A stretch of DNA of 44,655 nucleotides, taken from Oceanospirillaceae bacterium (GTDB taxonomy: Bacteria; Pseudomonadota; Gammaproteobacteria; Pseudomonadales; Oceanobacteraceae). The notes under the pieces are model-generated. The model saw nothing but the letters and a program-made list of their open reading frames with translations. It did no database searches and had not been told where the DNA came from. The position numbers were made by a program, and so were the translations under genes. The first letter of the stretch is position 1. Every line of letters begins with the position of its first letter. Shown here in pieces: positions 7,419 through 16,598 of this stretch. The stretch covers positions 1 to 44,655 of the forward strand of contig PBNY01000057.1 of NCBI GenBank assembly GCA_002723385.1. Reading direction: 5' to 3'.

Positions 7419-8605
7419 GGCTGTCCTGCATTAGCATTGATAATTGCAACAACATCCTGCACCGTCATGACCCTTGTACCATCACTGTATCCGGCAGCGA
7501 TTTCAGATGCAGTAGGTCTGGCACTGCTTCGTTTGTAGGTCACAACGGAGTCTGGATGACTGACGGTTGCACGGCTTCCTATTGCCGAGACCCCAGACTC
7601 TACGGTCACAGGGAGGGTGGGATTTGGATCAATAGTGATCGACTTTGAACCCGGATTTGGCACGTCCTGACCATTGTATCCACCATTAAAATCGAGATTT
7701 GGATAGCTCTCACCCACAAGCATGAGCTTCAATGACTGGCCATCAGCTTTGAGCAGGATCGACTTATCCCGCGACATGTTATCTCGTACTAATGCTCCAT
7801 CCTTGAATAAATGCAGATACACCGCACCGTCAGGCGCGTACTCAATTCCATACCGCAACACACCCGCATTCAGCCCAATAAACTTGCCCGCGTTAGTTTC
7901 TCCACCCTGAGTAACATGTGTTGCCGTCACGTTGACAGTCAGTTGAGATGGTGCCGGAAATCCGCCCTGAGCCTCGATGAATGCTGCTGTGTAAGACATG
8001 TTGTTTTGGCTGCTAATGTCGTACCAGGTAGTCGCACTCCCCGTATTCATTGCCTGCCAAAGGGGGAGTTTGGCTTCGCTGAAATCGCCATCGAAAATGA
8101 GCACACCAAGCCCAAAATCGGCATATGTAGGGGAAACTTCTACGGGAGACGGGTTGTCATCGCTGAAGGCGTACTCGATCTCAAAATAATCCCCGGGCGA
8201 AATGACAAAATCCAATCCGGCCACGCCAATGGTCGGCGGGATGATAAATCCTTCGGCTTCATCATTTTCATAGTATCGACCCGGTAACAGACCAGAAAAG
8301 GTTAACTGGCCTGAAGACGTGGACACGGACGCCCAAACAAATTCATCGTCCCACTCATAATAGTCAGGATGACTCAGCCCCTGAATCGCTGCGGCAATCA
8401 GATCTGCACCCAGCACATTGGAATCCGAGACACTAATGTCTACTGCTGTAAACGCAACATCAGGCAACAAGTCACGAGCGATTGAGTTCACCGTACTCTT
8501 GATTCCGTTGACCGCATCCGCAAGCTCCTGACCCGTAGATGCCAATGTTTCATCTTCGCTGGCTACAAGATCGCCCTGTTCAAAAGCGCGAGTTTTATCA
8601 GTCAT
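7415..8605 (-). CDS. tail fibre-like structural protein
   Basis: 396 residues, overlapping both neighbours by ATGA. The N-terminal 50 residues are helical and polar; the middle is beta-rich with a probable lectin or jelly-roll character (about 185-320, including YGIEYAPDGAVYLHLFKDG); the C-terminus has an Asp/Pro/Gly-rich strand region. These are features of receptor-binding or fibre-associated proteins. No catalytic motif for depolymerase activity was seen. It lies between the tail protein and the BppU-like gene. Receptor specificity cannot be read from the sequence. Confidence 0.55.
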   Translation of the reverse strand: MTDKTRAFEQGDLVASEDETLASTGQELADAVNGIKSTVNSIARDLLPDVAFTAVDISVSDSNVLGADLIAAAIQGLSHPDYYEWDDEFVWASVSTSSGQLTFSGLLPGRYYENDEAEGFIIPPTIGVAGLDFVISPGDYFEIEYAFSDDNPSPVEVSPTYADFGLGVLIFDGDFSEAKLPLWQAMNTGSATTWYDISSQNNMSYTAAFIEAQGGFPAPSQLTVNVTATHVTQGGETNAGKFIGLNAGVLRYGIEYAPDGAVYLHLFKDGALVRDNMSRDKSILLKADGQSLKLMLVGESYPNLDFNGGYNGQDVPNPGSKSITIDPNPTLPVTVESGVSAIGSRATVSHPDSVVTYKRSSARPTASEIAAGYSDGTRVMTVQDVVAIINANAGQP

Positions 8606-9759
8606 GGTTTTATATATCCTGAAGGTTTAAGTAAGCCATTTGGAACGAGATAGCCGTCATCTGAAACTACAAAGTCGCCTGTTCCGCCTGTTCCGCCTGT
8701 TCCGCCTGTTCCGCCTGTTCCGCCTGATGCCTGCTCTCCAACAGGAACAGTCACAGAGAGCAAAACAGATGTGAATCCGTTGTTAGCGATTACGGTAAAG
8801 GCATATGACGTTCTTCCCTGCCCCGGCGGGTTGACTATCCAAACCTCACCAGTTGACCCATTGATTTCCAGCTCAATATAGTCACCTGATTCATTCAAGG
8901 AATAAGTCACGCCACTGGGATTATTTACTGCAGCAACATAGATCACATCGCCAGCTTCAGCTGATGAGCTAACTTCGCTCCCAACAGCCGATGAAGTCAT
9001 TATCAAGTTTGAGCCAGACAAGTGAGACATGAGGTGCTGCAAAGAAATCAAAGCATCCCCGTCCTGTGGGTTATGCAGTCGTATAAGATCAGCAGGTCTT
9101 GGAGCAGTAACAACCGGCAAGCCGAAAACATCGACTGCGCTCTCAACGCTGGCTATACGACTTTCAAACGCGACCACCATACCCCTGGACTGGGCAGCCG
9201 AATTGGCTGCATTAACAGCATTCTGTTCCGCAGCCTCAGCCAGCAATCTAACTGAACGAACAATCGTCGACTTCTCCGGATCGTCCACTTCCAAGATCGC
9301 ATTCACATGTAAGTCCGTCGCCGGATCATCTGACATATCAAGCAGTACAGAGACACTTTCAACCTGCTCATTGGCCACTTGCCGCGTAAGCAGCGAAGTT
9401 CCATTTTGAACAAAACGGCTGCGATACTCATCTTCATCCAATACCTGAGACCCACCAACAATTACGGGTCGATATTGGCCGCCAGGCTTTGACAGGCTCA
9501 CATCAACTGTAACGGCATCAAGCGAAATAGATGCTGTTTCGGACTCGGTCAGTGTTACAGAGACCTCCCCCAAAGCAGCGGCATCACCGGAGGCGATCGC
9601 CTCTTTCTGCAGTTCTGTACCCAGCGCCCGCCTCGAACGGCCAAAACCAACACGAATATTCCAACCGGTGACATCGACCAGGGACTCATCACTGCTATCA
9701 GTCACCACCAGGCGGACAGCATGAGTCCTCCCACGAACGATGGGCTTGAAATCAATCAT
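8602..9759 (-). CDS. BppU-like tail protein with GGT repeat
   Basis: 385 residues. The N-terminal 110 residues (VRGRTHAVRLVVTD, then DVTGWNIRVGFGRS) look like the small beta-sandwich found at the start of baseplate upper or tail adaptor proteins. A helical stretch (about 165-215) is followed by an Ig or cadherin-like part (about 255-345, ending SYAFTVIANNGFTSVLLSV), five GGT repeats and a short C-terminal strand. The layout suggests a virion-bound base, spacer and tip. The ribosome site is weak. No enzymatic residues were noticed. Confidence 0.55.
   Translation of the reverse strand: MIDFKPIVRGRTHAVRLVVTDSSDESLVDVTGWNIRVGFGRSRRALGTELQKEAIASGDAAALGEVSVTLTESETASISLDAVTVDVSLSKPGGQYRPVIVGGSQVLDEDEYRSRFVQNGTSLLTRQVANEQVESVSVLLDMSDDPATDLHVNAILEVDDPEKSTIVRSVRLLAEAAEQNAVNAANSAAQSRGMVVAFESRIASVESAVDVFGLPVVTAPRPADLIRLHNPQDGDALISLQHLMSHLSGSNLIMTSSAVGSEVSSSAEAGDVIYVAAVNNPSGVTYSLNESGDYIELEINGSTGEVWIVNPPGQGRTSYAFTVIANNGFTSVLLSVTVPVGEQASGGTGGTGGTGGTGGTGDFVVSDDGYLVPNGLLKPSGYIKP
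8677..8726 (-). repeat. 9-bp tandem repeat coding Gly-Gly-Thr
   Basis: Five exact copies of GCCTGTTCC on the plus strand, plus a partial sixth, in frame in the tail gene. The product is a flexible GGT linker before the C-terminal tip. Change in copy number keeps the reading frame and alters linker length. Confidence 0.95.
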
Positions 9760-9765
9760 GGTGGA

Positions 9766-10434
9766 TTATCGGTCGTTGGTGGAGTTGTTGGGGCTGGTCT
9801 GGAATCGAACCTGCTGGGACAGCCCCAGAGCAGTCATAGCGCGATTCATGGCATTCTGTTCACGAACAGCATTGCCCGAGTAGTCGGCATCTTTGCCATA
9901 CGACCGAGCCAGAATGTAATCAATGGCTGCTGGAGCCATATTATCCGGGCACTTGATGGTCACTGTGCCACCATTGTAATCAGCAATAACGTGACCAATT
10001 GGAACGACTGAGCCGCTGATTTCCAGCGTCGATCCCGCAGTGGCTGGAGGTGTCACGTAAAACACTTTGGGGAACATATCATCGAAGCACCAGCCCTCCT
10101 GAATGGTGCTTGCTGCTTCTGAATGCCATTCGGGGCGAGTTTGATCCAGCATGCGTCGATCTACTTTTCGGACAGCACGCAAATTGCCGTCCATATTGCG
10201 CACAACATCCAGCAGCTGCTCCATATCTGCCGGTAGGTCTTGCCGAGTACCTGCAACGCAACTGAAAGTACGAACATCGGCAAAGCGGTCTGGCAGGTGC
10301 ATACAAGCAAACTGATAGAAATCATTCAGCCAGCCAAGCAGTTCTTCGTTGTTCCAACGGACGCCTTCTGTGGTTGTTTCCAGCAGCTGGTTCTTGACGC
10401 GGTCAATGATGGTCTTAACGGTCGTAGTGGACAT
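9766..10434 (-). CDS. phage adaptor-type structural protein (DUF6682-like)
   Basis: 222 residues, ATG after GAGGTGG. The opening (TVKTIIDRVKNQLLET, WNNEELLGWLNDFYQFACMHLPD) matches the pattern of the DUF6682 group, structural proteins encoded next to capsid and tail genes in podovirus-like phages, where they are thought to line the head-tail connection. The C-terminus has a helical AAIDYILARSYGKDADYSG segment. Between tail and capsid genes, which fits an adaptor role. Name recalled from pattern, not searched. Confidence 0.6.
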   Translation of the reverse strand: MSTTTVKTIIDRVKNQLLETTTEGVRWNNEELLGWLNDFYQFACMHLPDRFADVRTFSCVAGTRQDLPADMEQLLDVVRNMDGNLRAVRKVDRRMLDQTRPEWHSEAASTIQEGWCFDDMFPKVFYVTPPATAGSTLEISGSVVPIGHVIADYNGGTVTIKCPDNMAPAAIDYILARSYGKDADYSGNAVREQNAMNRAMTALGLSQQVRFQTSPNNSTNDR

Positions 10435-10442
10435 GAACCACC

Positions 10443-11030
10443 TCAGTAGTAGACGTTGATTTTGTGGGGGGAGCTGCCACGGCGCGTGACAGAGAATTCA
10501 TTGCGGACGTCAGCCGCCACCGCAGAAACCCGATGCAGGTACTCGCGGCGATACTGCAAGCCCAGATTCGGATTGCTCCAGCTCAAATCAGGCTGAAGCA
10601 TGAAGCGGCTTTTCACACCCAAGCCAATCACCTGCCGCCAGCGCTCCAGAATGGATTTGGGTGCCCGAGTGGCATCGTCCTCTGGCTTGAGCACAACAAC
10701 CGCGGAGGCATCCGATTTGAGCATTTCAGCGAACTCAATCAGATCAGGAGATGACTGGCGGTAATCACCAGGCGCGACCGGCTGGTCATTCAGCTCAATG
10801 GATGCAACACCGATAACAATGGCATCACTGTGTGGCGACACCAGATCAAACTCACCAGCGCCAGCATTCAGGGTGATGTTTTCGCGGTACGCCTGGGTTT
10901 CTTCACAGAACTCAGCCATCACCAGAGCACACATATCCCGAATACTGGCATCGAGCACACCCGGCAGCTCAAGACGTACATCACGGACAACCTTATCGAA
11001 GTCCGTGAAGTCGATGTGCAACGCGCTCAC
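10443..11030 (-). CDS. phage structural protein, head-tail region
   Basis: 195 residues. GTG start at 11030 overlaps the upstream TGA. The N-terminal half is helical (RDVRLELPGVLDASIRDMC), and the rest is beta-rich. No recognised domain. Its place between capsid-side and adaptor genes, and tight coupling to both, suggest a head-tail completion or tail component. Confidence 0.5.
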   Translation of the reverse strand: MSALHIDFTDFDKVVRDVRLELPGVLDASIRDMCALVMAEFCEETQAYRENITLNAGAGEFDLVSPHSDAIVIGVASIELNDQPVAPGDYRQSSPDLIEFAEMLKSDASAVVVLKPEDDATRAPKSILERWRQVIGLGVKSRFMLQPDLSWSNPNLGLQYRREYLHRVSAVAADVRNEFSVTRRGSSPHKINVYY

Positions 11031-11614
11031 GGCTTGATCTCATTCCAGGCGACATCCACCTGATCAGAGGTCACATCACGCCCGATAATGCGCTCAACCG
11101 CCTTGACGCGGGGCTTGCCCGTGGTTGTGAAATCCGATTCGGTGTTGTCGGGATCAAGGGCCAGAATAGCTTTTTGAATTTCTTCAATTTCCGAACGGTC
11201 AACTTCTTCAGCGCCAGCCGCCTGATCAGGACTCGGCACCTCTGCAGACTCCTCTGAGACCAGCGCGGACTGCTCAGGTGCCAGCATTTCCAGTGCCACA
11301 GCTTTCGCCTGATCAGACTGACCAGCATCAATGCAGCGATTGATAGCAAAGCGCAGAACCTCCAAGGGTTCAGCCACACTGGCTTCTTTCGAGGCTGCCA
11401 GTTTGCGCGCTTCCTCTTCAGCAAACTCTTTCTCAAGCTGCTCACGCATGTCTTCGAGCTTTCCTGCCTCCACAAAGACATCCTTGTACTTGACCATTTC
11501 AGTGGCCTGATCTGGGGATACATGGCGAACAGAGAATCGGGAATCAAAAAATATTCCGCGAAACGTCTTGCTTTTCTTTTTGCCGATATAGGCAATGGCC
11601 ACAGTGTTACTCAT
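11027..11614 (-). CDS. hypothetical virion-associated protein, acidic coiled coil
   Basis: 195 residues from ATG 11614, which has GGAG 8 bases upstream; a longer TTG start at 11632 would cover that ribosome site and is less likely. The first 60 residues are beta-like (AIAYIGKKKSKTFRGIFFDS); residues about 60-150 are a Glu/Ala-rich helix with coiled-coil character. Similar small proteins with a KKK and FRGI N-terminus sit downstream of capsid genes in many phages. Role unknown. Confidence 0.5.
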   Translation of the reverse strand: MSNTVAIAYIGKKKSKTFRGIFFDSRFSVRHVSPDQATEMVKYKDVFVEAGKLEDMREQLEKEFAEEEARKLAASKEASVAEPLEVLRFAINRCIDAGQSDQAKAVALEMLAPEQSALVSEESAEVPSPDQAAGAEEVDRSEIEEIQKAILALDPDNTESDFTTTGKPRVKAVERIIGRDVTSDQVDVAWNEIKP

Positions 11615-11630
11615 TGCGGTCTCCAGGAAC

Positions 11631-11655
11631 AAAAAACCCGGCTCAAGGCCGGGTT
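11631..11655 (-). terminator. rho-independent terminator after decoration gene
   Basis: On the minus strand AACCCGGC-CTTGA-GCCGGGTT followed by TTTT. It lies downstream of the 11682 gene. The hairpin core is almost the same as that at 19626-19653. Confidence 0.8.
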
Positions 11656-11681
11656 GGGTTTAAGTGATGATGCCGTGCAAA

Positions 11682-12104
11682 TCAGGCTGCACCGCGATAC
11701 ACGTACTCAGGGATAACGGTTACATCACCGGTCGCCGCTGCACCGGTAACCGTCACCGTGATTTCAACCAGAGCTTCGGTGGTAAACGGCACGCCGTCCC
11801 AGACCGCTTTGCCAGCAGACGATGTGTCGGCCACCGTCAAGAACACGTCATCGTCATCAACCAGAGAGGCATCGTTCAACGGATTTGGGTATGAGATTCC
11901 CACCTTTAAACCGGTGCCTGCACCCATGGCGCCGTAATGAGCCGTCAGCCCGTAAAAGGTACACCCCTGATCCAGACGCAGAACATGAACAACATCGTTC
12001 GCGGGTGTTGCGGCCATGACGGCCTTGCCATGTACTTTATTGAGCACGCCATAGGTGCCATTCGGCGTGCGAGTGCGAATACTCGCTGCATTGTGTTTTG
12101 CCAT
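11682..12104 (-). CDS. putative head decoration protein
   Basis: 140 residues from ATG 12104 (MAKHNAAS), preceded by GGAG. Small, beta-rich, Gly/Ala/Thr-rich, no Cys-rich or membrane segments. Position directly downstream of the major capsid gene and followed by a strong terminator is typical for a head decoration or stabilisation protein made in high amount. The assignment rests on size, composition and position. Confidence 0.5.
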   Translation of the reverse strand: MAKHNAASIRTRTPNGTYGVLNKVHGKAVMAATPANDVVHVLRLDQGCTFYGLTAHYGAMGAGTGLKVGISYPNPLNDASLVDDDDVFLTVADTSSAGKAVWDGVPFTTEALVEITVTVTGAAATGDVTVIPEYVYRGAA

Positions 12105-12166
12105 TGGAAGCACTCCAAAAATAGTGAAAAAGGCGAGCAATCAGCCCGCCCGGTTCGCAGGGAAAA

Positions 12167-13390
12167 TCAGCCGGATACTGCGGTATCCAGAACGATCACG
12201 CCATGGTCATTGACACGACCGTTTTTGTCGGCAAATCGAATCTTCTTCTTGCCATCCATCCAGCGAACGGAAATTTCAGTCGAGTTGCCATGATCCACCT
12301 GCTCTTTGGTCATGCCGATGTAACCGGCATCCGCCCCGTCCACGGTTCCAGAATTGCCAAAGGCATGAGCCAGGGCCTGACCACCGAGAAGGATACTGCG
12401 GTGAACCTTCACACCTGGAGCCACCGTGGTGGTCTGGGCGTTGTCGGTGTTGGTACACACATTCACAACACTCCCCTGAGCGAACTCAACGTATTTGCCT
12501 GGGATCTTTTTGATCAAAATGCCTTCCCAGAGAAAACAGTCACCCATAAACAACGGGTGCTTGAAGCCGGAAGTCCGGCGCATTGCGTTGGACATCAGAG
12601 TTTGCAAGTCTTTGTGACTGGTGGTCTGCTTGAAGTCGAAAAACTGGCGCGGAGTCAGGTACAAGACGTACAGCGGATCTTCATCCTTCAATACGTCATC
12701 CTTGTATTTGATAGGCTGAAGGCGCATTGACGGCATCTCATCGACTGCCAGGCGCAGGCGCTCAACATCCCCCAGGCTGAAGACGTCAGACGAATCCAGA
12801 GCGTCCAATCCTGCTTCATCATTCGCAAAGAAATGGCGGTCATACGTTGGCGGAGTCAAAGGATTGACAATAATCTCTGAAAACTCATCGTGATCCGCCA
12901 AAGGCACAATCATATCTGCATCCAGCAGAGAGCCACGCGCACCCGCCAGATGGTACAGGGTGGTTTCGTCGGTCAGGCGGCTGAAATAATTATCAGATAG
13001 CAATGTCCGGGCAATCCCTTCCAGCTTGTGCTTGGTACGCTGCTGGGCCATTTTGCCCCCCGCGTTAACCAGATGGCGACCTTGGTCAATCTTCATATCC
13101 ATGCTGGCCGTGGTCATGGACTCGCCACGACCTTCCAGCTTTTTATCACCCATGGTCGGCGCTCCTGCCAACTGGTGAACGATATCGACTTCCACTTCAT
13201 TGCCCGCGACCTTGGTCAGGTCAGTCACCCGGACGATGGGCATATGGGAGGACGTTTGGGAAGAAGTACCCTTTCCGCCCTTGGCTTTTTTGGGCGCACC
13301 TTCGGTCATCAGGTTGGTGAAGTTGCGCTTGCGCGTTGTTTCAGTGAACAGTGCGGCATTGAATGCGCGGTTTGACGCTACAGTAGTCAT
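12167..13390 (-). CDS. major capsid protein (N4 gp56 / DUF4043-like)
   Basis: 407 residues, ATG after GAGGAAATCGATT. The pattern SSHMPIVRVTDLTKVAGNEVEVD, a hairpin region, then LEGRGE and an N-arm helix with MKIDQGRHLVN resembles the DUF4043 / N4-gp56 capsid family with the HK97 fold. It follows the scaffold gene by 15 bases and precedes the decoration candidate, the normal podovirus order. No cleavage site was identified; the scaffold is a separate protein. Most abundant virion protein expected. Confidence 0.75.
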   Translation of the reverse strand: MTTVASNRAFNAALFTETTRKRNFTNLMTEGAPKKAKGGKGTSSQTSSHMPIVRVTDLTKVAGNEVEVDIVHQLAGAPTMGDKKLEGRGESMTTASMDMKIDQGRHLVNAGGKMAQQRTKHKLEGIARTLLSDNYFSRLTDETTLYHLAGARGSLLDADMIVPLADHDEFSEIIVNPLTPPTYDRHFFANDEAGLDALDSSDVFSLGDVERLRLAVDEMPSMRLQPIKYKDDVLKDEDPLYVLYLTPRQFFDFKQTTSHKDLQTLMSNAMRRTSGFKHPLFMGDCFLWEGILIKKIPGKYVEFAQGSVVNVCTNTDNAQTTTVAPGVKVHRSILLGGQALAHAFGNSGTVDGADAGYIGMTKEQVDHGNSTEISVRWMDGKKKIRFADKNGRVNDHGVIVLDTAVSG

Positions 13391-13405
13391 AATCGATTTC
13401 CTCGA

Positions 13406-14422
13406 TCAGAAACCCTCCGCCAAAATCTCGTCCAGATCTGATTCAGACATAGTGCTAACCTCAGACATCAGGTCAGCATCTGACATGCTGCCCATGCGCT
13501 CAGTTAATGGCTTGCTATGACTGGAGGGCTTGCCTATATCAGACAGAGAGGACGGTGTATTTGGCTGGGTTTTATCAATGATGGCTTGGGCACGAGATTG
13601 AATGTCGTCCCCAAATGCTTGTTTGGTTTGCTTTGCGACTTCCGCGAAGCGTTCTTCATAGGATTTGCTGGACCACAGAGGGTCATTGCGGAGCTTTTGA
13701 TCGACAGATACCGCCTGCGCCCAACGATCGGGATCAGCTGTGCGCCAGTTATTCAGGTCAGCATTGCCTTGAATGGCTGTCTCGACTTGCTCCGCTACCG
13801 TGGCGGGCTGCTGTGGTTCGTGAACAGGTTGCTGGACGGCCTGCGACTGCTGGATGCCGACCTTTTCGTCATACAACGCCCGAACTACTCGCCCTAATGG
13901 GCCGTAGTCTTCAGCGATTTCTTTCCAGGTCTCATCGGTAATGGCATTGGGGTCACTGAAGACCTGCTCAACATCCATGCCCTGGGCTTCAAGCTGCTGT
14001 TTTGCATTGTTGATAGCCGTCTCGTTGTTGTGACGCAGCTGTTCCAGCTCTTGATTTCGCGCGCGCTCAGCTTCCAGTGCACGCTCAACTTCCTGACGTT
14101 GGTGGCGTTCCTGTTCCAGCACAGAATATGGAATCTCATGCTTTCCAGACTTGCCGACAATGACCTTGTCAAGATCATCGGCAACGCCTTCTTCGGCCTG
14201 TTGCTCGCCTTCAGAAGCTTCGGTTGCAGCGGCCTCTGGCTTCTGCGCCTGTGCTGGTTCATCTGCCTGCCCGTCGGATGAAACGGTTTTGTCTTCGGCC
14301 CAATCATCGACCTCAACAAATACATCCTCTTCGCCTGCGTTCTGCGCCAGCGCCTGCTCCATTAACTCCGGATCACCGGATAACAGCGCTTCATCAAGAC
14401 TTACCTGGGTTTCGTCGCTCAT
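13406..14422 (-). CDS. capsid scaffold protein
   Basis: 338 residues, strongly acidic N-terminus, Glu/Gln/Arg-rich coiled coil in the middle (about 95-145), a polar linker, and a short C-terminal helix (TMSESDLDEILAEGF). This architecture, directly upstream of the major capsid gene, is that of a phage scaffold. A segment near residues 88-120 (SGKHEIPYSVLEQERHQRQ) is largely repeated in the early protein at 42129. The C-terminal helix is the likely capsid-binding part. Confidence 0.75.
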   Translation of the reverse strand: MSDETQVSLDEALLSGDPELMEQALAQNAGEEDVFVEVDDWAEDKTVSSDGQADEPAQAQKPEAAATEASEGEQQAEEGVADDLDKVIVGKSGKHEIPYSVLEQERHQRQEVERALEAERARNQELEQLRHNNETAINNAKQQLEAQGMDVEQVFSDPNAITDETWKEIAEDYGPLGRVVRALYDEKVGIQQSQAVQQPVHEPQQPATVAEQVETAIQGNADLNNWRTADPDRWAQAVSVDQKLRNDPLWSSKSYEERFAEVAKQTKQAFGDDIQSRAQAIIDKTQPNTPSSLSDIGKPSSHSKPLTERMGSMSDADLMSEVSTMSESDLDEILAEGF

Positions 14423-14474
14423 GATTTACCTGCTCTTTTGTTGGTTTGCCGTCTATCGGTCGGGCGTCCGAAAA

Positions 14475-14506
14475 TAAAAAAGCCCACTCGAATGAATGGG
14501 CTTTCT
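14475..14506 (-). terminator. second terminator downstream of portal
   Basis: Minus strand AAAGCCCA, a loop, TGGGCTTT, then TTATTTTC. Together with the hairpin at 14533-14557 it forms a tandem pair between portal and scaffold. Confidence 0.7.
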
Positions 14507-14532
14507 GTATTTGCGTCGCTGAGTTACGGGCA

Positions 14533-14557
14533 TAAAAAAACCCGCCGAAGCGGGTTT
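14533..14557 (-). terminator. first terminator downstream of portal
   Basis: Minus strand AAACCCGC-TTCG-GCGGGTTTTTTT, four bases past the portal stop. UUCG tetraloop and long T-tract make this a strong terminator; it would separate terminase/portal transcription from scaffold/capsid. Confidence 0.85.
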
Positions 14558-14561
14558 GTTG

Positions 14562-16598
14562 TTACTGGCCGAAACTTGTTTGTGGTTGTCGTAATCGTCT
14601 TGGGAGCGGCGGTGCCACGGCGGAATCTCGCCTGATCTGAACTGCCATCTCCTTCTGCCTCATCTGTTCCGTTCCGGCCTTCTCTGTTGTCAGCTGAGCA
14701 TCCGCACCGAACTTCTGAATCTTCGCCTCCAGTTCTTGAAGCTTGAGCATGACTTCCTTCATAGCCAATTCATCCATGGCCTGCTGTTTCTGCTGCTGTT
14801 GTTGCAGCGCTGCCAGTTCCTGTTCATCCATCTCATCAGGATCGACATTGCCTGTGACTTTGTTGATGATCTTCTGAAGCTCAGACTTTTTCTCTTCTGG
14901 CAGGTCTATCTGATCAAGCACCAGACTCATCGCCGGAAGCTGAACCTCCTGAGGCATCTTGCCAATCAGATCCAGAAGCATTTGTGTGACTTGTGCCCGG
15001 TATCCTTGTGACTGCTGAACCTCTCCAAGAACCACTTGGGTTTTTGCATAGGCCACGGCATTGCTGGGTTCACCGCCATCACTGTCTTGATTCAAGACCA
15101 CCTGTCTGGCCTTTTGCCCGTATTTCCCCGGCACCATAACGGAAACATTTTGCCGCCCCTTCAGCTCTTCAACTTCGTGTGCCAGAACAAGCTCACCCAC
15201 CTGCTGTCGTGCCCAGCGATAGTTATCGTTAATGTCGGCAAGGGTGGTGGCACCTTGCTCTACCAGGCTGTTAATCGCCACGCCAGACTGCGCACCGCCG
15301 TCTTTTCCAAGGAAGGCGTTGTAGATGCCTCCAACCTCTTGCAAATTCTTCGATGCGTTTTCCATGATGTTAAATTGCTGCTGGTGAATTCCAGTGTCCT
15401 GCTGGATTTCAAAGCGCGGTTTGGTGCCGTCTCGCTTTGTGGCGCTGCCATCCAGCTTCACAATGCCATCTTGCCGGTGAACCTCTTCCCTCAAGCTGTC
15501 GTCTTCCATTTTTGTGGCGTTATCATCCATGACAATGCGCTTCTGGTTCAGGCCTGCCGTCAGCTTGATGCGCCTGAAGTTGATCTCATCCTGTGGCGAT
15601 AGCATGCCTCGAATAAGGCCGTATGGAATCAGCGTCTCGTCCTCTCGCGCCGCAAAGAACGGCACGTAAGGGAAGTGGTTGTGAGGATGTGGGCTGGGCA
15701 TGTCGGCCACATGGTGCGGCCCAATAAACCAGCTCAACCGCAGTGATGGCACCATGCGTTTCTCAACCGTAACCCGGCCCGCTGCGACAAGAGCCATGTG
15801 AAGGCGGTTATTCTCATTGAATACAACCGCCCGCCCCTGCTCATCGCGGATAATCAAACCCTGATCCCAAACGCGGTAATACAGCTCGTAGATGCGAACC
15901 ATATCCCTGACATCATTCAGCCAATCAGAAATTTTCCGGGTGCAGTATTGGTATTCGTCATACGCATTACTCAGAACGTCGCCGCCAGCATCGTGCGCCC
16001 GAGTGTCGTATTGATCCCAGTTGCCAATAGCAAGGCGGATCAGCTCTTTGTGCTTCGGAAATGCCGCCTCAGCCTCTTCTTTGTCTACCCAGCGATGTCG
16101 CAACAGCCAGTTGCAGTTGCTCAGGTCCGCTTCTGTCCGCCAGTCGAACTCAATTTCATTGTAATGAATGGGGCGAATACGATACTTCGACCCAAACGGG
16201 TCGCTATTCGGTTTAACTTCAACCCATCCCAGCCCGCCCTTGACCTGTGCGGCATACGCTTCAGCACACGCTCGATTGGCCTTTGCAGTACGCAGGCCTT
16301 CATTGACACGAACATTCAGGCCCTCTGCCACTTCGGTATATTCATCATCGTCAGCACGGACAAACCAGTCGGTTCGACTGCGCGCCTCCATGCCCAGTAC
16401 GCCATTGATGGGTGGCTGAATCAGATTTGTAGTGAGCTGGGGAATCCCGCGTTCCTGCAGTTGCCTGATCAGTTCAGGAGGCAGTTGTTTGCCATCGTAG
16501 TATTGGTGGCATCGCGCAGTTTCATCCCGCCACGAAGGCTGGTGATCAATCTCGATCAGGATTTTATGCAAACGCCTGGCGTGGGAAGAAACGCTCAC
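14562..16598 (-). CDS. portal protein, P22-like
   Basis: 678 residues. I take GTG 16598 as start: GGAGG lies 6 bases upstream and the codon overlaps the TGA of terminase; a TTG at 16610 would lie in the ribosome site. Pattern matches P22-type portals: N-terminal helix, YYDGKQLPPELI, LTTNLIQPPINGVLGMEA, and WLLRHRWVDKEEA, followed by the barrel, and a Gln-rich C-terminal helix (about 600-650, QQQQKQQAMDELAMKEVM) that may form the inner crown or coiled coil. Twelve copies form the DNA entry ring. Directly downstream of TerL. Confidence 0.85.
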   Translation of the reverse strand: MSVSSHARRLHKILIEIDHQPSWRDETARCHQYYDGKQLPPELIRQLQERGIPQLTTNLIQPPINGVLGMEARSRTDWFVRADDDEYTEVAEGLNVRVNEGLRTAKANRACAEAYAAQVKGGLGWVEVKPNSDPFGSKYRIRPIHYNEIEFDWRTEADLSNCNWLLRHRWVDKEEAEAAFPKHKELIRLAIGNWDQYDTRAHDAGGDVLSNAYDEYQYCTRKISDWLNDVRDMVRIYELYYRVWDQGLIIRDEQGRAVVFNENNRLHMALVAAGRVTVEKRMVPSLRLSWFIGPHHVADMPSPHPHNHFPYVPFFAAREDETLIPYGLIRGMLSPQDEINFRRIKLTAGLNQKRIVMDDNATKMEDDSLREEVHRQDGIVKLDGSATKRDGTKPRFEIQQDTGIHQQQFNIMENASKNLQEVGGIYNAFLGKDGGAQSGVAINSLVEQGATTLADINDNYRWARQQVGELVLAHEVEELKGRQNVSVMVPGKYGQKARQVVLNQDSDGGEPSNAVAYAKTQVVLGEVQQSQGYRAQVTQMLLDLIGKMPQEVQLPAMSLVLDQIDLPEEKKSELQKIINKVTGNVDPDEMDEQELAALQQQQQKQQAMDELAMKEVMLKLQELEAKIQKFGADAQLTTEKAGTEQMRQKEMAVQIRRDSAVAPPLPRRLRQPQTSFGQ

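Noticed and set aside
5499..9759. Diversity-generating retroelement linked to the tail genes
   Set aside because: No reverse transcriptase or template repeat seen in the window; the only repeat is a simple 9-bp tandem.
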